Assembly (NCBI GenBank): GCA_002373775.1
Contig: DFJW01000095.1
Span: 1 to 42,418, forward strand
DNA from: Ruminococcus flavefaciens
Lineage (GTDB): Bacteria; Bacillota; Clostridia; Oscillospirales; Ruminococcaceae
Length of the DNA stretch: 42,418 bases
Reading direction: 5' to 3'
Shown: positions 15,118-23,047 of the stretch, piece after piece
Position numbering within the stretch: position 1 is the stretch's first letter
How the letters are laid out: the number at the start of each line of letters is the position of its first letter
Notes under the pieces: model-generated
What the model was told of the DNA's origin: nothing
What the model saw: the letters and a program-made list of their open reading frames with translations, nothing else
Database searches by the model: none
Position numbers and translations under genes: made by a program

Positions 15118-16881
15118 TTATTTTGTTATATTTATTTTCTTGGAATACTTGACTTCGCCGTTATATATCCAGCTGACTGTGACTTCGCCGGTCTTGTACA
15201 CTGTAAAGGTCTTGTCTTCATGAAATTCTATTATTGAAGGATCAGATGATTCACGGACCACATCCTTTCCGAAAGGTCCGGTGTTTTTCACTTCCAGTTC
15301 CAGTTCAGCGGATTCGCCTGTTTCTTCTCCGTAGAATGAGAGCCGGCAGGTCTTGTCCTTGCCTTTGAGCTCGGATGCGTCTATGGTGATCGTATACTCA
15401 TTGCCGTCACGTTCCGAATAGATGCTTATATCAGGCGGAGCATCGCAGTACAGCTTTTCAGTAGCATCACTGTTCACTGTTACCGTGACAGTGGTCTCAG
15501 CATGAGTGACCGAATTATATGAATAGCCGAAAAGCTTTCCGATATCCGACATCCGCACTTCATCCGGACAGACTACATCGGTTATCTCTATGTCGTCGTA
15601 TATCTCGATGACGGCTCTGTTGGAATCAAGTTCGACTGAACTTATGGGAACTGTCTTCTGCCCGGAACTTCCGTCATTGTGTTCGTTGTAGAGCTTGTAT
15701 CCGGCAATTGCCGAAACTGCGAGCACTGCTATCGAAAGCAGCACCACCAGCCACACCAGTATGCCTGAACTGCTTTTTCTAACAGGCGGTGCAGGATACG
15801 GATTGTTCATCGGATATACCGGCTGCATCATTGGCTGAGGCTGCATCACCGGCTGTATGACCGGCTGAGGCTGCATCGACGTCATCGGCATAACACGAGG
15901 CGGTATCTGCTGCACCTGTACAGGTACCGGCTGATCGGGGACAGCAGCCGGAGCTGTCTTCTTTCTGTTGAGCGCGTCAAGGTCGCTGAGCATCTCATCA
16001 ATGGTCTGATACCTCTCGCTTCTGTCATATGCACATGCTTTGAGTATTATTCGTGCAAATTCGTCAGATGCGTTTGAAGGCTTAGGCAGCGGCACGCCTT
16101 TCATACGTTTGTCAACGGCTGCTTCTGCCAGCATTTCCTTTTCAAACGGCATATAATAATCGTTCATGAACCTGTAAAGGCATATGCCGAAGGAATATAT
16201 ATCCGCCTGTGCGGTGTAATAATCGCCCTTCTTGGATTTTGAAAAATACACTTCCGGAGCAAGATATCCGGCAGTACCGGCAAAAGTCGTGGAACGGACG
16301 GTCTGCTTGGAGATGTTGAAATCACCGAGCTTGAACACGCCGTCGGTGCTGTAAAAGAGATTTCCCGGTTTAAGGTCGCGGTGGATTATGCCGCGGTCGT
16401 GGGCATCTTTTATGCCGTGTCCGATATCATGGGCAAGGCGGCGGATGTTGTTCTCGGTGAGTTTCAGCTTCTTGTCCTTGATAAGGTCGCGGACACATTC
16501 CAGATACTCCATGCGTATGAGGAAGTAATAGCCTTCGAGTTTGCCGTCTATATAAAGTTCCCTGATGTCCTCATCCTGATATGCGACGATATACCTGCTG
16601 TTGCGCAGTTCGTACATTATAGTTGATTCATTATCCACAAGGCTGCGTTTGTACTCTATAGAGCGCCGACGGAGATCCTCATCCAGCAGAGTAGTCTCAT
16701 CCGGCACTATGGGTTCTATTTTAAGGGCAGAAATATCAGTACGGTTCATGCGCCGCGCGGCTATCTTGTACACCGCACTGTAGCTGCCTGAGCCGATATG
16801 CTCCTGAATGTACCAGTTTTCCCAGAGAGGCTGTTTTATCTGCCCGAGTATCGCTCTTATTATATCTTCAGAGTTTTCCAA
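15118..16881 (-). CDS. Transmembrane Ser/Thr protein kinase with Ig-like extracellular region, DFN motif
   Basis: The 587-residue kinase has its catalytic domain at about 23-300: the glycine loop IGSGSYSAVYKI, Lys54 in ALKIE, HRDLKPGN (Asp169), and APE at 208-210. The magnesium motif is DFN (187-189) in place of DFG. A Pro/Gln/Met-rich linker (about 310-368) precedes one membrane helix (374-394). The outer part (about 405-587) has two beta-rich domains resembling bacterial Ig-like folds. The N-terminal motif QPLWENWYI is shared with the kinase at 40552-42240. The start is a TTG at 16881, supported by GGGGGG upstream and by alignment with the paralogue's N-terminus. The partner PASTA-SH3 gene follows 17 nt downstream. 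Wall or envelope stress sensing is inferred. Confidence 0.88.
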   Translation of the reverse strand: MENSEDIIRAILGQIKQPLWENWYIQEHIGSGSYSAVYKIAARRMNRTDISALKIEPIVPDETTLLDEDLRRRSIEYKRSLVDNESTIMYELRNSRYIVAYQDEDIRELYIDGKLEGYYFLIRMEYLECVRDLIKDKKLKLTENNIRRLAHDIGHGIKDAHDRGIIHRDLKPGNLFYSTDGVFKLGDFNISKQTVRSTTFAGTAGYLAPEVYFSKSKKGDYYTAQADIYSFGICLYRFMNDYYMPFEKEMLAEAAVDKRMKGVPLPKPSNASDEFARIILKACAYDRSERYQTIDEMLSDLDALNRKKTAPAAVPDQPVPVQVQQIPPRVMPMTSMQPQPVIQPVMQPQPMMQPVYPMNNPYPAPPVRKSSSGILVWLVVLLSIAVLAVSAIAGYKLYNEHNDGSSGQKTVPISSVELDSNRAVIEIYDDIEITDVVCPDEVRMSDIGKLFGYSYNSVTHAETTVTVTVNSDATEKLYCDAPPDISIYSERDGNEYTITIDASELKGKDKTCRLSFYGEETGESAELELEVKNTGPFGKDVVRESSDPSIIEFHEDKTFTVYKTGEVTVSWIYNGEVKYSKKINITK

Positions 16882-16925
16882 TATTGCCCCCCATTCCCGG
16901 ACCGATGCCCGTGATTCTACTTATT

Positions 16926-16954
16926 ATAATAGCAATATTAGCCCTTTTTGTCAA
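16926..16954 (-). promoter_or_regulatory. Promoter of the kinase / PASTA-SH3 unit
   Basis: On the minus strand TTGACA (16954-16949), 17 nt and TATTAT (16931-16926) lie about 45 nt upstream of the TTG start of the kinase. Confidence 0.75.
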
Positions 16955-16982
16955 GACAGATATACAATGTTAAAAGGGTTTC

Positions 16983-17011
16983 TTGTTTTTTTCGTGACAA
17001 TTGTATATACT
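16983..17011 (+). promoter_or_regulatory. Candidate promoter of the ECF sigma operon
   Basis: TTGTTT (16983-16988), 17 nt and TATACT (17006-17011) fit sigma-A moderately. The leader of about 108 nt includes an imperfect hairpin at 17058-17075 (CACACCC / GGCGTGTG). No convincing ECF-type promoter (AAC box) was found, so self-activation is not shown. Confidence 0.45.
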
Positions 17012-17125
17012 GTAATTAAAAATATCTTCAAAAATTTTTTTCATTTTTTGTGTTACGCACACCCAAGGGCGTGTGAATGTATTTATTGAAAGCAAAACCA
17101 TGGAATTCTTTCAGGAGGGACGTCT

Positions 17126-17692
17126 ATGACAGGCAAAGAATACTGCCGACTCTGCAAGCAGTCACCAGATACTGCATACAGGGCACTTTTCGACGAATAT
17201 CTCAGCTACGTCTATACGATAGTATACAACAAACTGCGAAGCTGTGCATCCGCTCAGGATATCGAGGAATGTGTAAGCGATGTGTTCGCTGAAATGTACA
17301 TGAAGTACGATATAGATTCTGAATTCAGCGGCGAACTCCACGCATACATAGGTACTATCGCAAAGAGAAAAGCCATAAACCGCTATCATCATACAATTTC
17401 CGAGAGCAGACACATCGAAGCGATCGAAGAAAGCGAATGGGCTGCAATAAACTCAGGTCAGAATGTGACTGCGGATTCCGAAAGATCAGAGATACGCAAT
17501 ATCATGCTCGACAAGATAAACGAACTCGGAGAGCCTGATACCACCATAATTATTCAGAAATTCTACTACGACCGCTCATCTATAGAGATAGCTGACATGT
17601 TATCAATGAATGCACCTGCCGTAAGAATGCGCTGCAAACGCGCTATGGCACGCCTGAGATCATTGCTGGAAGCTGTCGGGATCACACTTTAA
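17126..17692 (+). CDS. ECF-type sigma-70 factor
   Basis: The protein has 188 residues, the usual ECF length. Region 2 is at about 20-90 (FDEYLSYVYTIVYNKLRSCA, DIEECVSDVFAEMYMKYD) and region 4 at about 130-185 (IIIQKFYYDRSSIEIADMLS, PAVRMRCKRAMARLRSLL). Such factors redirect RNA polymerase in response to an outside signal once a membrane anti-sigma factor releases them. The next gene, 13 nt downstream, encodes a membrane protein that fits that role. The start has AGGAGGG 7 nt upstream. The operon is divergent from the Ser/Thr kinase at 15118, so a shared stress circuit is possible. The signal and regulon are unknown. Confidence 0.9.
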   Translation: MTGKEYCRLCKQSPDTAYRALFDEYLSYVYTIVYNKLRSCASAQDIEECVSDVFAEMYMKYDIDSEFSGELHAYIGTIAKRKAINRYHHTISESRHIEAIEESEWAAINSGQNVTADSERSEIRNIMLDKINELGEPDTTIIIQKFYYDRSSIEIADMLSMNAPAVRMRCKRAMARLRSLLEAVGITL

Positions 17693-17705
17693 GGAGGTAT
17701 GAAAT

Positions 17706-18749
17706 ATGAATAATAATGATAGATTCCGTATATTCGAAAATGCTGATGATAAATTCATCGAAAGGCTCAAAGACTCCCCTAAATTTACTGATGATGAAAA
17801 GGAGCGCATGTTTAAAATGAGCAAGAAGATATTTGAAGATAAAAAGAATATGGTGAACGGAAATATCACCATGACTGAAAATGAAGAAGTAAATGGTGTT
17901 GAGCGATACAGCCGTCCGGCTTGGTACAAGCCGCTTATCAGCACAGCTGCCTGCCTCGTTGTACTTGCAGGCGTTGCCGGATCATTCATGGTCATGAAGA
18001 ATCTCGGCAAAACCGGTACTACTGACACATCAAAAGTAACAGCTACACAGGCAAGCACAGAAACAACAGAAGAAGTCCTCACAACAGATGCCACAACTAC
18101 TGCCGGCACAGAAGCTGTTACAACTACTATCGTTACTGTCCCTGTTGCAGCAGCAGAAACTACTACCGAGCCCACTGAGCCTGCAACTGAGGCTGAAAAA
18201 GAAGCCGTTACAGAAATTGTTACAGAAGCTGATACCACAGAGCCGGCTTCTGAAGAGACTACGCTGACAGATCACGATGCAGAACTCATCGCACAGGCAA
18301 CTGAATTATATGACCGCGCATGCGCAAAATACTGGGAATACACATTCGGAGACCCGTTCGCACTTGACAATGACGATGTGTATATCGATGATAGAGGCTG
18401 GCAGTTTACAAGGATAACAGACGACTCGATACAGTCACGTTCTGACATCTTCAGCGGTTTCTATGAAGTTTTTGCATCACGCTATCTCTATGACGACATA
18501 TTATATGACCGCTACATCGAGCATGACGGAAAATACTACGTCGCAAACGTCGGAAGAGGGAGCAATATCTTCTACACCGGTTCTGAGATCACAGACGTAA
18601 AGAGCATAGAAGGCGATGAGATAACCTTCACCGTAGTCAGCACTTACGAGGATCCGGGAACCGGCGAATCCGAGACAAGAACATCGGTATTCTCAATGGT
18701 AGATGAAAACGGTACATGGAAAGCCGGCAGATTTGAGATCCCCAACTGA
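17706..18749 (+). CDS. Probable membrane anti-sigma factor with Thr-rich linker and extracellular domain
   Basis: The 347-residue protein has a charged cytoplasmic N-terminus (1-70, IFENADDKFIERLKDSPKF), one membrane helix (about 76-97), a Thr/Glu/Ala-rich linker (about 105-188), and an outer domain of about 155 residues. The outer domain contains YIEHDGKYYVANVGRGSN and resembles the ligand or IseA-like domains of some clostridial surface proteins, but the match is weak. The position directly behind an ECF sigma gene and the topology point to an anti-sigma factor. The N-terminal part does not show the zinc-binding ZAS motif, so the binding mode would be of another type. The start has AGGAGG 8 nt upstream. 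A strong terminator follows at 18799-18831. Confidence 0.75.
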   Translation: MNNNDRFRIFENADDKFIERLKDSPKFTDDEKERMFKMSKKIFEDKKNMVNGNITMTENEEVNGVERYSRPAWYKPLISTAACLVVLAGVAGSFMVMKNLGKTGTTDTSKVTATQASTETTEEVLTTDATTTAGTEAVTTTIVTVPVAAAETTTEPTEPATEAEKEAVTEIVTEADTTEPASEETTLTDHDAELIAQATELYDRACAKYWEYTFGDPFALDNDDVYIDDRGWQFTRITDDSIQSRSDIFSGFYEVFASRYLYDDILYDRYIEHDGKYYVANVGRGSNIFYTGSEITDVKSIEGDEITFTVVSTYEDPGTGESETRTSVFSMVDENGTWKAGRFEIPN

Positions 18750-18798
18750 AGCAAACCTACGCTCACCAGGCATGATACCTTAGCTTATATATGATAAA

Positions 18799-18831
18799 AG
18801 CCCGGATATGGCAATGTACCATATCCGGGCT
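18799..18831 (+). terminator. Terminator of the ECF sigma operon, probably bidirectional
   Basis: The 13-bp stem AGCCCGGATATGG / CCATATCCGGGCT has a 7-nt loop and is followed by GTTTTTATC. On the other strand it is followed by TTTATC, so it may also end the DUF11 gene at 18887. Confidence 0.88.
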
Positions 18832-18886
18832 GTTTTTATCAGGGTAACGTTCTCAGATCATTACCGTTAGTGCAGTGTCACACTGC

Positions 18887-19750
18887 TCAGATATTTCCGG
18901 TGATTATAAGAGTGCTGACACCAGGCTGTACTGACCACGCACCTGTGGAAGCATCCTGCGTGAACTGTGCCGCAGGGACGGTTATCTGTCCTTCCAGCGT
19001 TGTGAAAGCACCGGTAGTCTCTTCGTAGGTGTAGTTTGTTCCTGCTGCCCAGACCGCACCGTTGAACTCAGCCCTGAGGTTGCTGAGGGCAGGGTCAAAG
19101 ATATCGTTGAATATCACGTTATCGCTGACATCCGCCGCAGTGCTGCCGAAATTCTGGATTATAAAGGTGTATGTCACCTGTCCGTTCTCCTCAACAGCAG
19201 TCGGACTGAGTGACTTGCTTATAGCAAGGTCAGCTCCTTCGGCAGGAACTAAAGTTGCAGATGCACTGACATCCGAGAAGCCTGTTCCGCTCATCACTGC
19301 TGTATTCACGATAGAGGCATTTTCTCCGAGAGGTGCGAACTGATTTGTCCTTGCTGCATAGATGAGCGCAGTGTTTCCGCCTGCCGGTACATTTATACCG
19401 GTAACAGTAAGCGGTGAAAGGCTCGAAATCACCGGTGCTGCCTGCAATATGCCGTTCACATAGCAGCTCATGCTGCCTTCTGTATACGTCATAGGCACAA
19501 CGGTCATCTCCGCGCCTTCCGGGCCGAACTGATATGCTCCGAGGTCATCTGTGACCGTTATATTCTCAAGACAGGAAGCGCCGTTGTTCACAAGACTTAT
19601 CACAAATACCTCTTCACTGTCAGAAGTATAGCTGCCTGTCACGGAATTCTTGGAAGCGGCAAGCACTTCCAGTATCTCGCCTGTTGTTATATTTGAACTG
19701 GTAACTGTTCCGTTATAGGAAAGCGTTGCCTGATTGTAAAATGTTGCCAT
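18887..19750 (-). CDS. DUF11 repeat protein, no signal peptide
   Basis: The 287-residue protein begins MATFYNQATLSYNGTVTSSN, a sequence style common in clostridial DUF11 proteins. It has two beta-rich units; the second (about 170-287) reads DLAISKSLSPTAVEENGQVTYTFIIQNFGST, the typical DUF11 block. No signal peptide, membrane helix or sorting motif is visible. Related clostridial proteins have been proposed to be surface or spore-associated, but this is not shown here. The ATG at 19750 is chosen because GGAGG lies 7 nt upstream; an ATG at 19756 directly abuts it. It lies downstream of glgB on the same strand and may have its own weak promoter near 19808-19837. Confidence 0.75.
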   Translation of the reverse strand: MATFYNQATLSYNGTVTSSNITTGEILEVLAASKNSVTGSYTSDSEEVFVISLVNNGASCLENITVTDDLGAYQFGPEGAEMTVVPMTYTEGSMSCYVNGILQAAPVISSLSPLTVTGINVPAGGNTALIYAARTNQFAPLGENASIVNTAVMSGTGFSDVSASATLVPAEGADLAISKSLSPTAVEENGQVTYTFIIQNFGSTAADVSDNVIFNDIFDPALSNLRAEFNGAVWAAGTNYTYEETTGAFTTLEGQITVPAAQFTQDASTGAWSVQPGVSTLIITGNI

Positions 19751-19773
19751 TCTCATCCCTCCGTCTGATAGAT

Positions 19774-19790
19774 AGGGAGTATTCCTCCCT
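19774..19790 (-). other. Small leader hairpin before the DUF11 gene
   Basis: AGGGAG (19774-19779) and CTCCCT (19785-19790) form a 6-bp stem with a 5-nt loop, 24 nt upstream of the start. It is not followed by T residues in the minus direction, so it is not a terminator. The fold places a GGAGG-like sequence in the stem. Confidence 0.3.
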
Positions 19791-19829
19791 GAAATATCAT
19801 ATGCAGCGGGATATAAAGCTGTGAAAGCT

Positions 19830-21686
19830 TCACGCCTCGGTATTTCGTTTTTTCAGAAGATACATCCTTCCGCTGTAGGGTGGGATATCCATATCCAGAT
19901 GATCGCCGGAATGATCCCAGACCGTCCCGCCGTCCGGAGTATTGCCGCTGTAAAGCTGGTTGTCGGAATCCAGCAGCAGTTCAACATCATAGCCAGAGCC
20001 AACTGTCACTGAGTAGTCCGGCTGGAACCAGTCCGAGAAATTGAGGACTGCAAGTATGTCTCCGTCAGCACTTTTTCTCCTTATTGCATATACGCATCTG
20101 TCAGCTGAGGAACAGTCCTCCCACATGAAATTCGTGGGATCATAGTCGTAGTGCAGAGCATTGTATTTCAGGTAAATGCCGTTGAGTTTCTTTATATACT
20201 CCCTGAACGAATCGTGCAGCGGATATTTCAGCATGTCCCAGTCCTGCTCGCGCTTTTCGTCCCATTCGCGCAGCTGGGCTATCTCGTTGCCCATAAAGTT
20301 CAGCTTTTTGCCGGGATGTGCTATCATATACATATACATCGCCCTCGCCTGTGGGAACTTTTCCGGATACTGCCCGTTCATCTTCTGGGCGATTGTCGCT
20401 TTTCCGTGCACCACTTCATCGTGAGAAAGCGGGAGTATGAACCTCTCGTTGTAGAAATAGAGCATGGAGAATGTCAGCTTGTGATAATCTCTTGTCCTGT
20501 ACATGGGGGCGCTCTGGAAATATTCAAGGGTATCGTGCATCCAGCCGAGATCCCACTTATAGTCGAATCCCAGTCCGCCGTCGAATACCGGAGCTGCTAC
20601 CTTGGGATAAGATGAAGAATCCTCCGCCGCTATTATCGCTGACGGATGCCGCGCTTTCAGACCGCAGTTCATGTCCTTCAGAAACTGTATCGCACTCCGG
20701 TTCTCTCCGCGGTGTTCATCACCGTGCCAGTATATCATATTGCGTATCGCATCCATTCTCAGACCGTCGAAATGATACACCGTAAGCCAGTAATCTGCCG
20801 CAGATTGTATGAAAGAACGGACCTCACCTTTGGAGTGCATGAAATTCCGGCTGCCCCATTCGTTGTATCCGGCTTCATCATCCGGAAATTCATAGAGCCG
20901 TGTGCCGTCATACTCGGTAAGTGCATAGTGATCCACCGCAAAATGCACCGGTACAAGATCAATAAGCACACCTATGCCCTTCTTATGGCAGGTATCCACA
21001 AGCTGCATAAGCTGCTTTGCAGTGCCGTAGCGCGATGTCGGAGAGAAGAAGCCAGTGGACTGATATCCCCATGATTCATCGCAGGGGTGCTCTCCCACAG
21101 GCATCAGTTCAATGTAATTGTAGCCGTATTCGACGCAGTAATCCGCCAGCATACTGCCTAACTCCGCATAATCGTACCACCCCTCGGCAGCGATGATCTC
21201 TTCCCCTGAAAGCTGATCTGCCGGCTTTTCATCATCCGGCAATACCGGAGCTTTTCTCTTCCATGAACCGAGGTGGACTTCGTAGATATTCATAGGCTTG
21301 TCTCTGCCGTCAGTTCTCTTGTCCATCCATTCTTTATCGCTGAAGCAGAAGCCTCTCAGTTCCCTTATCACCGAACACGTTCCCGGCCGCACTTCCATGC
21401 CGAAACCGTATGGATCACAATGGTCTATGAATCTGCCCTGACGGTCATATATGCGGTATTTGTAACGCTGCCCTTCTTTTGCCTCAGGAACAATGAGTTC
21501 ATAGAAATTGCCGTCAGCCACGCTGTTCATGGGGATATCCTCCCAGCCGCTGAAATCTCCTACCACTGATACTTTTGAAGCATTCGGGGCATAAGTGCGG
21601 AAAACAGTTCCATTCGGGGTAATATGAGCGCCCATGAACTCATACGCATCAAACACCTCGCCTTTGTAGAATCCATATATGTCCAT
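19830..21686 (-). CDS. glgB: 1,4-alpha-glucan branching enzyme
   Basis: This GH13 enzyme forms the alpha-1,6 branches of glycogen. The 618-residue protein has a CBM48-like N-terminal domain (about 20-110, FRTYAPNASKVSVVGDFSGW) and a barrel with VLIDLVPVHF, the nucleophile Asp312 in FDGLRMDAIRNM, the acid/base Glu355 in IIAAEDSSSYP, and LPLSHDEVVHGKATI holding Asp423. Family length is 600-730. The ATG at 21686 has GCGGAGG 5 nt upstream; an in-frame ATG at 21719 lies inside the leader and inside the operator-like site. It is divergent from the TetR-type gene, whose product may control it. Confidence 0.95.
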   Translation of the reverse strand: MDIYGFYKGEVFDAYEFMGAHITPNGTVFRTYAPNASKVSVVGDFSGWEDIPMNSVADGNFYELIVPEAKEGQRYKYRIYDRQGRFIDHCDPYGFGMEVRPGTCSVIRELRGFCFSDKEWMDKRTDGRDKPMNIYEVHLGSWKRKAPVLPDDEKPADQLSGEEIIAAEGWYDYAELGSMLADYCVEYGYNYIELMPVGEHPCDESWGYQSTGFFSPTSRYGTAKQLMQLVDTCHKKGIGVLIDLVPVHFAVDHYALTEYDGTRLYEFPDDEAGYNEWGSRNFMHSKGEVRSFIQSAADYWLTVYHFDGLRMDAIRNMIYWHGDEHRGENRSAIQFLKDMNCGLKARHPSAIIAAEDSSSYPKVAAPVFDGGLGFDYKWDLGWMHDTLEYFQSAPMYRTRDYHKLTFSMLYFYNERFILPLSHDEVVHGKATIAQKMNGQYPEKFPQARAMYMYMIAHPGKKLNFMGNEIAQLREWDEKREQDWDMLKYPLHDSFREYIKKLNGIYLKYNALHYDYDPTNFMWEDCSSADRCVYAIRRKSADGDILAVLNFSDWFQPDYSVTVGSGYDVELLLDSDNQLYSGNTPDGGTVWDHSGDHLDMDIPPYSGRMYLLKKRNTEA

Positions 21687-21710
21687 AACATCCTCCGCTG
21701 ATACTAATAA

Positions 21711-21728
21711 TTGACACATGTCTATAAT
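21711..21728. promoter_or_regulatory. Operator-like site 1 between glgB and the TetR gene
   Basis: The core GACA-CA-TGTC is a small palindrome inside an 18-bp site. An inverted copy occurs at 21796-21813, with 15 of 18 positions identical. This site overlaps the -35 box of the TetR-gene promoter and the start of the glgB transcript, so binding could block both. Confidence 0.6.
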
Positions 21729-21739
21729 CGTGCTATAAT
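21711..21739 (+). promoter_or_regulatory. Consensus promoter of the TetR-family gene
   Basis: TTGACA (21711-21716), 17 nt and TATAAT (21734-21739) form a perfect sigma-A promoter, with a leader of about 90 nt before the ATG at 21837. Confidence 0.8.
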
Positions 21740-21742
21740 TAT

Positions 21743-21771
21743 ATTATATGATAAAACAAACTCTATTTCAA
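21743..21771 (-). promoter_or_regulatory. Promoter of glgB
   Basis: On the minus strand TTGAAA (21771-21766), 17 nt and TATAAT (21748-21743) lie about 57 nt upstream of the glgB ATG. It is divergent from, and nearly overlaps, the TetR-gene promoter. Confidence 0.75.
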
Positions 21772-21795
21772 CCAACGATTTTTTACAACAGTTGC

Positions 21796-21813
21796 ATAAT
21801 AGACACTTGTCAA
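21796..21813. promoter_or_regulatory. Operator-like site 2 between glgB and the TetR gene
   Basis: Read on the minus strand, this site matches site 1 at 15 of 18 positions, with core GACA-AG-TGTC. It lies in the leader of the TetR gene and upstream of the glgB -35 box. The two sites are about 85 bp centre to centre, close to eight helical turns. Confidence 0.55.
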
Positions 21814-21836
21814 AAAATGTCGAATAAGGAGAGCAT

Positions 21837-22370
21837 ATGGATATACGGATAGAAAAGACAAGAAGGAGCATCATCAACGCATTCCTTGAACTCAGGTCGC
21901 GGAAGCCTCTGGAAAAGATAACTGTGAAAGAGCTTGCAGGTCTCGCTGAGATAAACAAAGCCACATTCTACCTCCACTACCATGACACTTATGACCTTTC
22001 GGAATCCCTTGAAAAAGATGTTGTGCAAAGCTGTCTGAGGAGCATCCAGCATCCGGAACTGATATTCAGCGATACAAGGCAGTTCATACGCGAACTGGAA
22101 GACGCTTTTGTGGCTAACGAACAGCTTATCAAAATACTATTCGAAGGCAGCCGCAGCAGCAGTTTCGTCTCATTGCTGGAAAATGATCTCATGGCAGTCA
22201 TGCGCAGTGTCAGACCGGACTACGAACCCAGCTCAGAGAGCCGCATGATGCTGACTTACCTCATCTACGGAGGATACTACACCTATTTCAAGTACTGTGA
22301 CCACGGCATAAAATCTGTAATGGCACTTATCGAAAAGCTCTCGGACAGCATAGTATGCCTCTACGAATAA
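21837..22370 (+). CDS. TetR/AcrR-family transcriptional regulator
   Basis: The 177-residue protein has an N-terminal helix-turn-helix (about 10-50: IINAFLELRSRKPLEKITVKELAGLAEINKATFYLHY, with the classic KATFYLHY recognition end) and a C-terminal all-helical ligand domain. Such proteins are usually repressors released by a small molecule. It is divergent from glgB, and the shared intergenic region carries two inverted operator-like sites, so it probably represses itself and possibly glgB. The ligand is unknown. The start has AAGGAG 5 nt upstream. Confidence 0.88.
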   Translation: MDIRIEKTRRSIINAFLELRSRKPLEKITVKELAGLAEINKATFYLHYHDTYDLSESLEKDVVQSCLRSIQHPELIFSDTRQFIRELEDAFVANEQLIKILFEGSRSSSFVSLLENDLMAVMRSVRPDYEPSSESRMMLTYLIYGGYYTYFKYCDHGIKSVMALIEKLSDSIVCLYE

Positions 22371-22389
22371 CATATCTCACACAATACAA

Positions 22390-22427
22390 AAAGCACCTGA
22401 TGTCCTTTGCCAGACATCGGGTGCTTT
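22390..22427 (+). terminator. Terminator of the TetR-family gene, shared with the convergent unit
   Basis: The 15-bp stem (22390-22404 with 22413-22427) has an 8-nt loop. Its single imperfect position is a G-U pair in the plus-strand RNA but an A-C mismatch in the minus-strand RNA, so it evolved mainly for the plus-strand gene. It also lies just past the end of the convergent minus-strand gene. Confidence 0.8.
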
Positions 22428-22432
22428 GCTGC

Positions 22433-23026
22433 TTATTTCTCAGCCCTTGCTCTGATATACTGCTCAAGGCAGTCTATCGTGCGTTCAATACCAAGACGGC
22501 TGCTGTTGATGCTGAGGTCGTAGAGTCTTGAATCTCCCCAGTGACCGGAGCAATGATAATTGTGATAGCGCTTTCTCTTCTTATCCTTCTTGTTGATGAG
22601 AGATTCAGCGTCATCCTTTGAAAGATCATAGACTTTCATTACACGCTTTATCTTTTCTTCCATATCTCCAAGGATGAACAGCGAGACAAGTGCGGGATAC
22701 TTGCGCAGTTTTGTCTCCGAGCAGCGTCCTACCACCACGAAAGATTCGCCTGAAGCCGCTTTCTTATCTATGAAATCGAACTGCATCTCCGCGATGTTGT
22801 CCTCGATAGAATTGCTGTAGCCATTGACGCGGCGTGAAAACAGACGGTGCTTAGGCATCTCATTGTACTTCTCGACTTCTTCAGGAGTCAGGTCTGTCAT
22901 ATCTGCAATGTCGGTGATAAGATGTCTGTCATATATCGGTATATCAAATCTTTTAGCAAGTTCCTCTGCAATGACTCTTCCGCCGCTTCCGAACTCACGT
23001 CCAACAGAAATTATAAGCTGTGACAT
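22433..23026 (-). CDS. Cytidylate kinase-like family protein
   Basis: The 197-residue P-loop protein begins MSQLIISVGREFGSGGRVIAEELAKRFDIP, where GREFGSGG takes the place of a classical Walker A. It also has YDRHLI, VVVGRCSE and a Lys/Arg-rich lid KKDKKRKRYHNYHC. The family is named for its similarity to CMP kinase, but many members stand beside transporters and have no proven substrate. It lies 21 nt after the SLC13-type permease gene, which suggests a joint function or regulation of the transporter. The start at 23026 has GGGGGT upstream. Confidence 0.85.
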   Translation of the reverse strand: MSQLIISVGREFGSGGRVIAEELAKRFDIPIYDRHLITDIADMTDLTPEEVEKYNEMPKHRLFSRRVNGYSNSIEDNIAEMQFDFIDKKAASGESFVVVGRCSETKLRKYPALVSLFILGDMEEKIKRVMKVYDLSKDDAESLINKKDKKRKRYHNYHCSGHWGDSRLYDLSINSSRLGIERTIDCLEQYIRARAEK

Positions 23027-23047
23027 AATTCATACCCCCATTACTTA

